NCBI GenBank assembly: GCA_013695295.1 | Contig: JACDAS010000296.1 | Span: 1-11,101, forward strand | Length of the DNA stretch: 11,101 nt | Source of the DNA: Actinomycetota bacterium | Lineage (GTDB): Bacteria > Actinomycetota > Thermoleophilia > Gaiellales > Gaiellaceae | Direction: 5' to 3' | In this document: positions 1-5,638 of the stretch, piece after piece | How the letters are laid out: each line of letters starts with the position of its first letter | Numbering within the stretch: position 1 is the first letter of the stretch | Translations under genes and position numbers: made by a program | The notes under the pieces: generated by a model | Seen by the model: only the letters and a program-made list of their open reading frames with translations | Told to the model about the DNA's origin: nothing | Database searches by the model: none

Positions 1-21
1 GGAAAGTGCTCCGCACTTTCC
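1..21 (-). terminator. Hairpin downstream of the PLP-enzyme gene, candidate terminator
   Basis: The first 21 bases form a perfect inverted repeat: a 9-bp stem (GGAAAGTGC paired with GCACTTTCC) around a 3-nt loop. It starts 6 nt past the stop codon of the minus-strand PLP-enzyme gene, where a terminator would be expected. A following T-run would lie outside the window, and the stem may also extend past the edge, so intrinsic termination is an inference. Confidence 0.5.
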
Positions 22-27
22 GCGGGC

Positions 28-1050
28 CTAGTCTCTCCGTTCGCTCCGCTCGGGAACGCGGGCAAGAGCCTGCTCGAGGTCGGCCCAGAGCTCGTCCACG
101 TCTTCGAGGCCAGCGCTGAGGCGGAGCAGGCCTTCAGGGACGCGGTCTCCCTCCCACCGGTGGCGGGACTCGATGGACGACTCGACCCCTCCCAGGCTGG
201 TCGCGTTCTTGATCACGCGCGTCGAGGTCTCGAGCGTGCGGGCGGCGTCCCCGCTTGCCACGTCGAACGAGAGCAGGCCCCCGAAGCCCCCCTGCATGAA
301 CCTGGCGGCGAGCGGGTTGCCGAGGCCGGGGTAGCGAACCAGCTCGACCCCGGGATGCGCGTCGAGCCGGTGCGCAAGCTCGAGCGCCGTTTCGGACTGG
401 CGCAGGACTCGCAGCTCGAGCGTCTTCAGTCCCCGGAGCATGAGCCAGGCGGCGTCGGGTCCGGCGATCGGCCCGGTGAGGCCCCGCACACGCTTCAGCT
501 GCTCCCAGTCGGCGTCCGACCGGCAGACCAGGGCTCCAAGCAGGACGTCCGAGTGACCTCCGAGGTACTTCGTCGCGCTGTGCAGGACGAGATCTGCTCC
601 GTGCTCGAGCGGGCGTAGCAGCACCGGGGTCGACGCGGTGGCGTCGACGACGACGCGTGCGGGATGTTCGGCCGCCGCGGGCAAGTCCGGAAACGTGAGG
701 AAGGGGTTCGATGGGGCCTCCAGCCAGATGAGGTCGGCCCCTTCGGGCGGCCGGCCGGCCTGGTCGAACTCCACGTGCTCGACGCCGAAGCGCCGAAGCT
801 CGGCGAGGAGGAGGGGCGTGCCGTAGTAGCCCCCGCCCGCGAGGGCGATCGTCTGCCCGGGCTCCAGCAGGCCGAGGACGAGCGCGGTCGAGGCAGCGGC
901 GCCGGAGGAGTAGAGGAGTGCCCGGCCACCGTCGAGCTTGCCGAGCGCTCGCTCGGCTGTGAGGCCGGCCGGGTGGTCGTAGCGCGAGTAGTAGAGCTCT
1001 CCTGCGGCTCCGTCGACATAGGGCCAGATCGTCGAGCGGTCGAGAGCCAT
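28..1050 (-). CDS. Cys/Met metabolism PLP-dependent enzyme (cystathionine gamma-synthase/lyase family)
   Basis: A 340-residue cytosolic fold-type I PLP enzyme of the transsulfuration family, which includes cystathionine gamma-synthase, cystathionine gamma-lyase, methionine gamma-lyase and O-acetylhomoserine sulfhydrylase. Visible marks are the YSRY...P segment near residues 21-28, SSGAAAS at 48-54 (phosphate-binding loop region), the EAPSNP stretch at 111-116, the VDAT aspartate near 136, and the cofactor lysine K161 in HSATKYLGGHSD. The C-terminal NATSLGGVESSIESR segment near 282-296 is also typical. It is about 40 residues shorter than usual, mostly at the N terminus. The ATG at 1050 is supported by a TAGGGT box 9 nt upstream. 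It diverges from the carboxylase beta gene across 33 bp. The exact reaction cannot be assigned from motifs. A lyase releasing 2-oxobutyrate would suit the propionyl-CoA neighbour, but that is inference. Confidence 0.9.
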   Translation of the reverse strand: MALDRSTIWPYVDGAAGELYYSRYDHPAGLTAERALGKLDGGRALLYSSGAAASTALVLGLLEPGQTIALAGGGYYGTPLLLAELRRFGVEHVEFDQAGRPPEGADLIWLEAPSNPFLTFPDLPAAAEHPARVVVDATASTPVLLRPLEHGADLVLHSATKYLGGHSDVLLGALVCRSDADWEQLKRVRGLTGPIAGPDAAWLMLRGLKTLELRVLRQSETALELAHRLDAHPGVELVRYPGLGNPLAARFMQGGFGGLLSFDVASGDAARTLETSTRVIKNATSLGGVESSIESRHRWEGDRVPEGLLRLSAGLEDVDELWADLEQALARVPERSERRD

Positions 1051-1059
1051 ACGGCGCGC

Positions 1060-1065
1060 ACCCTA
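1060..1065 (-). promoter_or_regulatory. Candidate -10 box for the PLP-enzyme gene
   Basis: On the minus strand TAGGGT lies 9 nt before the ATG at 1050, and no clear Shine-Dalgarno sequence is present. This fits the TANNNT type of actinobacterial -10 element and a leaderless or nearly leaderless transcript. No -35 match was seen. Confidence 0.4.
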
Positions 1066-1071
1066 CTTGTC

Positions 1072-1077
1072 TACGCT
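1072..1077 (+). promoter_or_regulatory. Candidate leaderless -10 box for the carboxylase beta gene
   Basis: TACGCT ends 6 nt before the ATG at 1084. With a usual discriminator length the transcript would begin at or next to the A of the start codon, and there is no Shine-Dalgarno sequence in the gap. The same TANNNT-N6-ATG layout occurs at 4914-4925, before the epsilon-like gene. Confidence 0.45.
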
Positions 1078-1083
1078 CCGCCC

Positions 1084-2649
1084 ATGGCCGCCACGGAGGA
1101 CTCGACCGCCGGCAAGCTGGAGCAGCTTCGAAGGCTCCGTGAGCAGGCCCTCCACGAGGGAAGCGAGAAAGCGGTTGAGCGCCAGCGCGCGCGTGGGAAG
1201 CTGCTCGCCCGCGAGCGGTTGGAGAAGCTCCTCGATGAGGGCTCGTTCGTGGAGCTCGACCGCTACGTCCGGCACCGCACGGCCGACTTCGGGATGCTCG
1301 AGAACAGGCCCTACGGCGACGCCGTCGTGACGGGGTACGGGGCGATCTTCGGCCGCAAGGTCTTCGTCTTCTCGCAGGACTTCACGGTTTTCGGCGGCAG
1401 CCTCTCGGAGGTGTTCGCGGACAAGATCTGCAAGGTCATGGACCTGGCCCTCAAGTACGGCTGTCCGGTGATCGGCATCAACGACTCGGGCGGTGCGCGC
1501 ATCCAGGAGGGCGTCGTCTCGCTGGCCGGTTATGCGGAGATCTTCTGGCGGAACGTCCAGGCCTCGGGAGTCATCCCCCAAATCTCGCTGATCATGGGCC
1601 CTTGCGCGGGCGGAGCGGTGTACTCGCCGGCCATGACTGATTTCGTGTTTATGGTCGAGGAGACCTCATACATGTTCATCACCGGGCCAGACGTCGTGAA
1701 GACCGTGACCGGCGAGGAAGTCTCGTTCGAGGCGCTCGGCGGCGCGGCCACGCACGCGGCGAAATCGGGGGTCGCCCAGTTCATCTGCCCTAGCGAGGAG
1801 GCCTGTCTGGAAGATGCCCGCTACCTCGTCTCGTTCCTGCCGCAAAACAACGCCGAGCCGCCTCCGTTCTCGGAGCCGAACGACGCGGTCGGCCTGGAGG
1901 ATCCCTCGCTCGACTCCCTCGTGCCCGACAACCCGAACCGCCCCTACGACATCAAGGACGTGATCTGCCGCGTCGTCGACGAGGGCGACTTCCTCGAGGT
2001 GCACGAGCGCTTTGCGGAGAACATCGTCTGCGGCTTCGCCCGGCTCGGGGGGCATTCGGTCGGGATCGTCGGCAACCAGCCGCGCGTGCTCGCCGGTGTG
2101 CTCGACATCGACTCGTCCGTCAAGGCCGCACGTTTCGTCCGCACCTGCGATGCCTTCAACGTCCCGCTAGTCACCTTCGTCGACGTGCCGGGGTTCCTGC
2201 CCGGCACGGACCAGGAATGGCGAGGGATCATCCGCCACGGCGCGAAGCTCCTCTACGCCTACTCCGAGGCGACGGTTCCCAAGCTGGCGGTGATCACGCG
2301 CAAGGCCTACGGAGGGGCCTACGACGTCATGAGCTCCAAGCACATCCGGGCCGACTTCAACTTCGCCTGGCCAACGGCCGAAGTCGCCGTGATGGGGCCC
2401 GAGGGCGCGGTCAACATCGTGTTCCGGGACGAGCTGGCCGAGGCCGCCGATCCCGAGACGAGGCGGGCGGAGCTGATCGAGGACTACCGGGAGCGGTTCG
2501 CGAATCCGTATTCCGCGGCCGAGCGCGGCTACGTCGACGACGTGATCGAGCCGCGCCGGACGCGGCCCGTGCTGATCGACGCGCTCGAGACGGCGCTGCC
2601 AAAGCGCGAGCGCCGACCGCCGCGCAAGCACGGCAACATCCCGCTCTAA
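1084..2649 (+). CDS. pccB: Propionyl-CoA (acyl-CoA) carboxylase beta chain, carboxyltransferase
   Basis: A 521-residue biotin-dependent carboxyltransferase subunit. It moves the carboxyl group from carboxybiotin on the alpha chain to an acyl-CoA; propionyl-CoA to methylmalonyl-CoA is most likely. Both crotonase-fold halves are present. The N half has NDSGGARIQEG near 133-143 and GPCAGGAVYSPAMTDF at 172-187. The C half has VDVPGFLPGTDQEW near 367-379, RKAYGGAYDVMSSKH near 406-420 and WPTAEVAVMGPEGAVNI near 429-444. The two GG pairs form the oxyanion holes in this family. Asp414 in AYGGAYD sits where propionyl-specific members carry aspartate, as established for the Streptomyces enzymes. Length matches the roughly 520-530 typical of PccB/AccD5. 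The frame is open further upstream, but homology begins just after the ATG at 1084, which also carries a leaderless promoter. The partner alpha chain is at 5639-7417. Confidence 0.95.
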   Translation: MAATEDSTAGKLEQLRRLREQALHEGSEKAVERQRARGKLLARERLEKLLDEGSFVELDRYVRHRTADFGMLENRPYGDAVVTGYGAIFGRKVFVFSQDFTVFGGSLSEVFADKICKVMDLALKYGCPVIGINDSGGARIQEGVVSLAGYAEIFWRNVQASGVIPQISLIMGPCAGGAVYSPAMTDFVFMVEETSYMFITGPDVVKTVTGEEVSFEALGGAATHAAKSGVAQFICPSEEACLEDARYLVSFLPQNNAEPPPFSEPNDAVGLEDPSLDSLVPDNPNRPYDIKDVICRVVDEGDFLEVHERFAENIVCGFARLGGHSVGIVGNQPRVLAGVLDIDSSVKAARFVRTCDAFNVPLVTFVDVPGFLPGTDQEWRGIIRHGAKLLYAYSEATVPKLAVITRKAYGGAYDVMSSKHIRADFNFAWPTAEVAVMGPEGAVNIVFRDELAEAADPETRRAELIEDYRERFANPYSAAERGYVDDVIEPRRTRPVLIDALETALPKRERRPPRKHGNIPL

Positions 2650-2813
2650 GAACCCGTTTCAGAATGACGACTCGTCGACGGGGTGCGCTGGGCGCGTGCG
2701 AGGCTAGGACGCAGGGAGCGCCAATAGCAGCTGCTATTGGCGTGACTGAGGACGACGGCTCGTGCGTGTCCAGCGCGCCACGACGGCACAGACTTCATTT
2801 TGACACGGGTTCT
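2649..2813. repeat. 165-bp imperfect palindrome between convergent genes (MITE-like element or bidirectional terminator)
   Basis: The whole gap between two convergent stop codons is one long inverted repeat. The outer arms begin AGAACCCGT and match at about 17 of the first 19 positions. The centre is a perfect 24-bp palindrome at 2719-2742 with half-site CGCCAATAGCAG. Between them, 2685-2702 pairs with 2759-2776 with four G-T-type mismatches. Counted by eye, about 65 percent of positions match across the arms. The left end supplies the last A of the TAA of the beta-chain gene, and the right end supplies part of the TAG of the cyclic-di-GMP gene. A TA dinucleotide flanks both ends (2647-2648 and 2813-2814), as expected for an IS630/Tc1-type target duplication, although the exact boundary is ambiguous. 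It has no ORF of its own. It could be a non-autonomous mobile element, a shared terminator, or both. Confidence 0.75.
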
Positions 2814-4629
2814 AGACTGCGGCGAGCTCGCGCAGCGGCTCCGAGATCCCGAGTTCCTCGCCGAGCGCCTGCACCACCCGAGGATCGAACTGCGTGCCAG
2901 CGCAGCGCTCGAGCTCGGCGAAAGCCGCGCGGCCGCCGGTGCCGGGGCGGTAGCAGCGGTCCGACGTGATCGCGTCGTACGCATCCGCCACGAGCAGGAT
3001 CCTGGCGCCGAGCGGGATCGCCTCGGCCTCGAGCGCGTCCGGGTAGCCGCTCCCGTCCCAGTGCTCGTGGTGATGGAGGACCCACTTCGAGACCGGGTCG
3101 ACGCCGAGGCTCTCGAGCATCCTGAAGCCGGTTTGAGGGTGCCGCTCGAGCAGGAGCCGCTCCGCGGGGGTCAGCACGCCGGGCTTTCTCAGCAGCTCCT
3201 CGGGGATCGCGAGCTTGCCGAGGTCGTGGAGGCTCCCCGCGAGGCGGATGAGCTCGACCTGGTCGTCGTCGAGCTCGAGTCGGGTGGCGATCCGGGCGGC
3301 GAGCTCGGCGACGCGCTCGGAGTGCGCGCCCGTATAGGTGTCGCGCGCGTCGACGGCGCGTGCGAGGTTGGCGGCGGCGTCAGAGCGCCCGACCCGGTCT
3401 CGCCCGCCCGCGATCCGCTGGAGCTCGTCGAACTCGACGACGGCCGGCCGGTAGACGCGAACGCGGTCCTTGCCGTGCTCCTTGGCCCAGTAGAGCGCGT
3501 TGTCTGCAAGCTTCAGCAGCTCGTCGCGGTCGGCGTGCGCCGGGAAGTTCGAGATCCCGGCGCTGACCGTGATCGCCCCGACCCGCTCGAGGCGCAGCGC
3601 TGCGACCCGGTTGACCACCGCCTCCGCCGTCTCGAGCCCCGCCGCGTCGTCGTAGCCGGGAAGCAGGATCGCAAACTCGTCGCCGCCGAGCCTGAACGTC
3701 TCACCGTTCTGGCGGAAGGTCGCCGCGAGCTCGGTCAGCAGCAGGTCGCCTGCGGGGTGGCCGAAGCGATCGTTGACCCGCTTGAAGTCGTCCACGTCGA
3801 GGAGGCACAGGGCGAGCGGCAGCCCGGTCTGCTCGGCGTGCTCGAGCTCCTCCCGCAGCCGTTCGTGGAAGTGCCTGTGGTTGCCGAGACCGGTGAGCGG
3901 ATCGGTCAGCGCGAGCCTCATCGCGCGCAGGGCGTGGTAGCTCGAACGCTGGTAGAGGGCGATCGCGAGCAGGGGGCCGATCAGGGCTGCGCTGAAGAGC
4001 TCCGCGCGCTGCCAGAGGACGACCAGCGCGAGCGAGGTGGACGTCATCAACGCGAACGGAAGCAGGGTCGAGCGCACGTTCGAGGCCGCGAGTGAGTGGA
4101 AGGCCCGCCGCGAGCTGGCTGCGACGGCAGCCGTCACCAGGCCCATGTTGACCGTGTACTGGAGCAGTCCCGCGACCGCTACGGAGGCCACCAGGGCTGC
4201 GGAGCTTTTTCCATGCACGAGGGAGGTGCCTAACCCGGTGACGGCCGCTGCGATCGCGAAGACCGAGGCGTTGTAGGCGACGCGCATGGGCGGGCGGTGC
4301 TCGACGAGCTGCATCAGCGCGGGCGCGCCGAAGCACACGATCACGCCGGCATCCCACCCGAAGAGGACGACCGCGCTGACCCCGAAAACGAACGAGAGCG
4401 AGACGCCGCCCGCGTCGACGCCCTCGAGGGGGACCGGGAAGCGCTCGGCGATGACGGAGGCTGCCAGGAGCGTTGCGATCCCGAGCAATTCCGCCGTCCC
4501 TTGCGGGCCAGCCACGAACGACGCCAGAGCAAGCCCGACGACCGCGATCCCTGCGACACACGTCGGCCCGACGAGGAGCAGGAGCCTGCTTGGCATCGTC
4601 GGTCGCGCCGCCGCAGTCGCCTCCGTCAC
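2812..4629 (-). CDS. Membrane GGDEF and HD-GYP protein (cyclic-di-GMP synthesis/degradation)
   Basis: A 605-residue bifunctional signalling enzyme. Residues about 15-226 form six or seven hydrophobic segments, a probable integral-membrane sensor. A GGDEF domain follows: LTDPLTGLGN at 241-250, LDVDDFKRVND near 277-287 and an intact RLGGDEF at 313-319, predicting diguanylate cyclase activity. The position of the inhibitory RxxD site, just before the active loop, reads RQNG (306-309), so product feedback is probably absent. The C terminus (about 415-600) is an HD-GYP phosphodiesterase with H436, HDLGK at 468-472 and HHEHWDGSGYP at 520-530, the full family motif. It starts at GTG 4629, which shares GTGA with the stop of the small upstream gene. 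No Shine-Dalgarno sequence of its own is seen, so translation is probably coupled. The two activities oppose each other; which dominates cannot be told from sequence. Confidence 0.93.
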   Translation of the reverse strand: MTEATAAARPTMPSRLLLLVGPTCVAGIAVVGLALASFVAGPQGTAELLGIATLLAASVIAERFPVPLEGVDAGGVSLSFVFGVSAVVLFGWDAGVIVCFGAPALMQLVEHRPPMRVAYNASVFAIAAAVTGLGTSLVHGKSSAALVASVAVAGLLQYTVNMGLVTAAVAASSRRAFHSLAASNVRSTLLPFALMTSTSLALVVLWQRAELFSAALIGPLLAIALYQRSSYHALRAMRLALTDPLTGLGNHRHFHERLREELEHAEQTGLPLALCLLDVDDFKRVNDRFGHPAGDLLLTELAATFRQNGETFRLGGDEFAILLPGYDDAAGLETAEAVVNRVAALRLERVGAITVSAGISNFPAHADRDELLKLADNALYWAKEHGKDRVRVYRPAVVEFDELQRIAGGRDRVGRSDAAANLARAVDARDTYTGAHSERVAELAARIATRLELDDDQVELIRLAGSLHDLGKLAIPEELLRKPGVLTPAERLLLERHPQTGFRMLESLGVDPVSKWVLHHHEHWDGSGYPDALEAEAIPLGARILLVADAYDAITSDRCYRPGTGGRAAFAELERCAGTQFDPRVVQALGEELGISEPLRELAAV

Positions 4630-4811
4630 CAGCCGAAGTGGATCTCTGTGCTGACTCGGTCCCCGGGGTCGTTGTAGCCCGTCTGGCCAACGGCCGGCCC
4701 GCCGCCGCTGCCGCTCGTCTCGAGGCCCATCCCCGCAGCCCCCTGCGCCAGCAGGGTCACCGCCAGCACGATCGCGACAGCCAAGACCGCAGCCGCACGA
4801 ATCACACGCAT
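4626..4811 (-). CDS. Small exported or membrane-anchored peptide, unknown function
   Basis: A 61-residue protein I do not recognise. Residues 1-5 (MRVIR) are basic, 6-22 are a continuous Ala/Val/Leu hydrophobic stretch, and AQGAAG at 22-27 could be a signal peptidase site. This would leave a mature peptide of about 34 residues rich in Gly and Ser, ending HFGW. If uncleaved, it would be a single-pass anchor with an exposed tail. There is no cysteine, so it is not a lipoprotein. The ATG at 4811 follows a GGGAGGGAGG run ending 11 nt upstream. The reading frame is open further upstream, but the ribosome site and signal sequence favour this start. Its TGA overlaps the GTG of the cyclic-di-GMP enzyme by four bases, so the pair is almost certainly one operon. 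A role as sensor partner or signal for that enzyme is only inference. Confidence 0.7.
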   Translation of the reverse strand: MRVIRAAAVLAVAIVLAVTLLAQGAAGMGLETSGSGGGPAVGQTGYNDPGDRVSTEIHFGW

Positions 4812-4843
4812 CGCATCATCGTCCTCCCTCCCGCAGTCAAAGC

Positions 4844-4872
4844 ATTGTCCCCACGCGGCGAATCGCGAACAA
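4844..4872 (-). promoter_or_regulatory. Candidate sigma-70-type promoter for the small peptide/cyclic-di-GMP operon
   Basis: On the minus strand TTGTTC (4872-4867) is followed after exactly 17 nt by GACAAT (4849-4844). Transcription would start near 4837, giving a leader of about 26 nt that contains the GGGAGGGAGG ribosome site. It is the only promoter in the window with recognisable -35 and -10 boxes at standard spacing. Confidence 0.45.
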
Positions 4873-4889
4873 TCACTCGAATGGGTGAT
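4872..4889. promoter_or_regulatory. Inverted repeat at the -35 edge, possible operator
   Basis: ATCACTC and GGGTGAT form 7-bp arms around a 4-nt spacer with one mismatch. The repeat touches the -35 box of the minus-strand promoter and lies about 25 bp upstream of the plus-strand TAGGGT box, a plausible place for a regulator of the divergent genes. It is short and may be chance. Confidence 0.25.
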
Positions 4890-4913
4890 CATGCTCCCGA
4901 CATCTGCGCTCGA

Positions 4914-4919
4914 TAGGGT
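4914..4919 (+). promoter_or_regulatory. Candidate leaderless -10 box for the epsilon-like gene
   Basis: TAGGGT is followed by six bases and then the ATG at 4926, with no Shine-Dalgarno sequence. The geometry is identical to that before the carboxylase beta gene, which supports both the start codon and expression of this very short gene. Confidence 0.45.
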
Positions 4920-4925
4920 CGGGCC

Positions 4926-5084
4926 ATGGAGCTTTCGATCGAGCCGGCGCCGAGCGACGCCGAGCGGGAGGCGATCGAGACCGCCTTCGCCGCCGCGCAC
5001 GGCGAGCCGGAGCCGGCCGCGCCGCGTGGCGCCTGGTGGCGCCTCGGGCTCGAGGAGGCCCTCTCCCAAGCAGCTATGCGGTAG
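4926..5084 (+). CDS. Putative acyl-CoA carboxylase epsilon-like small protein
   Basis: A 52-residue acidic ORF: a helix-forming stretch with SDAEREAIETAFAAA at residues 10-24, a Pro/Ala linker near 29-33, and a C-terminal RGAWWRLGLEEAL at 34-46. Actinobacterial acyl-CoA carboxylase epsilon subunits are small, poorly conserved proteins with a similar plan: a short beta start with an I..P segment, a helix with regularly placed Glu/Ala, then a Trp-containing tail. They stabilise the alpha-beta complex. Location supports the call, since the only carboxylase beta and alpha genes of the window lie on the same strand on either side. A leaderless promoter precedes the ATG. The last 11 bp overlap the convergent pgsA. 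The epsilon assignment is inferred from size, pattern and context; I cannot confirm homology. The ORF itself is likely real. Confidence 0.55.
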   Translation: MELSIEPAPSDAEREAIETAFAAAHGEPEPAAPRGAWWRLGLEEALSQAAMR

Positions 5085-5616
5085 CGCGGCTCCTGAGGAG
5101 CCCGGGCGCGAGCCGCGCGTAGTCGAGCCCCGAGACCCAGGTGAGCCCGACGGCGACGAGCAGCGCCCACCAGGCGACCTCCTTGTCCCAGGCGCCGGCG
5201 GCGGCGAACCCGCCGACGGCGGCAGCGACAGCCTGAGACCACGTCTTGAGCTTGCCGAGATCCCGCGCGTGCATCACGATGCCCCGCTCGAGCGCGGCGA
5301 GGCGCAGGCCCGAGACGAGAAATTCCCGCGCGACGATCGCCACGACCATCCAGGCGGGAAACACGCCCTGCTCGATCAGCACGATCAGCACCGAGAGGAC
5401 GAGGATCTTGTCCGCGACGGGGTCGAGCAGAGAGCCGAGCGGCGAGACGTGGCCGCGGCGCCGTGCGATGCGGCCGTCGAACCAGTCGGTCGCCATCGCG
5501 GCGACGAAGAGGCCGGTCGCCCAGTAGTCGTGGCCGGGGAAGTCCCACACGAAGAGCCCCACGACGAAGGGCACCGACAGCGCCCGAGCGACGGTGAGCT
5601 GATCGGGCAGGCCCAT
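5074..5616 (-). CDS. pgsA: CDP-diacylglycerol-glycerol-3-phosphate 3-phosphatidyltransferase (CDP-alcohol phosphatidyltransferase)
   Basis: A 180-residue inner-membrane enzyme of the CDP-alcohol phosphatidyltransferase family. The likely reaction is formation of phosphatidylglycerophosphate from CDP-diacylglycerol and glycerol-3-phosphate, the first committed step to phosphatidylglycerol and cardiolipin. The full family motif is present with exact spacing: D44, D47-G48, A51-R52, G61, D65 and D69, the aspartates binding the metal and CDP moiety. Four to six hydrophobic helices flank it. The N terminus MGLPDQLTVARALSVPFV matches the usual PgsA opening, so I choose the ATG at 5616 rather than an in-frame ATG 39 nt upstream that would run into the divergent gene. 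A TATTCT box lies 8 nt before this ATG. Its tail overlaps the epsilon-like gene by 11 bp. Phosphatidylinositol-type synthases share the motif, so the acceptor alcohol is less certain than the family. Confidence 0.88.
   Translation of the reverse strand: MGLPDQLTVARALSVPFVVGLFVWDFPGHDYWATGLFVAAMATDWFDGRIARRRGHVSPLGSLLDPVADKILVLSVLIVLIEQGVFPAWMVVAIVAREFLVSGLRLAALERGIVMHARDLGKLKTWSQAVAAAVGGFAAAGAWDKEVAWWALLVAVGLTWVSGLDYARLAPGLLRSRATA
5084..5118 (+). terminator. Hairpin after the epsilon-like stop codon, weak terminator candidate
   Basis: Beginning at the last base of the TAG, GCGCGGCTC (5084-5092) pairs perfectly with GAGCCGCGC (5110-5118). A competing inner hairpin, GGCTCC-TGA-GGAGCC, occupies 5088-5102. 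No T-run follows and the region also encodes the C terminus of pgsA, so this may simply be GC-rich coding sequence. Confidence 0.3.
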
Positions 5617-5623
5617 TCGCGGG

Positions 5624-5630
5624 GAGAATA
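5624..5630. promoter_or_regulatory. Overlapping divergent -10 boxes for pgsA and the carboxylase alpha gene
   Basis: Only 22 bp separate the pgsA ATG (5616) and the alpha-chain GTG (5639). Minus-strand TATTCT (5630-5625) sits 8 nt before the pgsA start. Plus-strand GAGAAT (5624-5629) sits 9 nt before the alpha start, the same distance as in the sucC promoter. Both boxes use the same A/T-rich bases, the only such bases in the gap, so the two transcripts probably share one bidirectional promoter core. Confidence 0.4.
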
Positions 5631-5638
5631 CGCGGCCG

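Noticed and set aside
664..1083. Upstream extension of the carboxylase beta gene
   Set aside because: The extra 140 codons lie antisense to the PLP-enzyme gene and have no family counterpart; the ATG at 1084 gives the normal length.
2800..4095. Long plus-strand open frame opposite the cyclic-di-GMP enzyme
   Set aside because: Its translation is an Arg/Glu/Val/Pro-rich antisense shadow with no motif, while the minus strand encodes two complete enzymatic domains.
4812..5069. N-terminal extension of the small exported peptide to a 147-residue protein
   Set aside because: The extension is antisense to the epsilon-like gene and would bury the signal sequence; the GGGAGGGAGG site points to the ATG at 4811.
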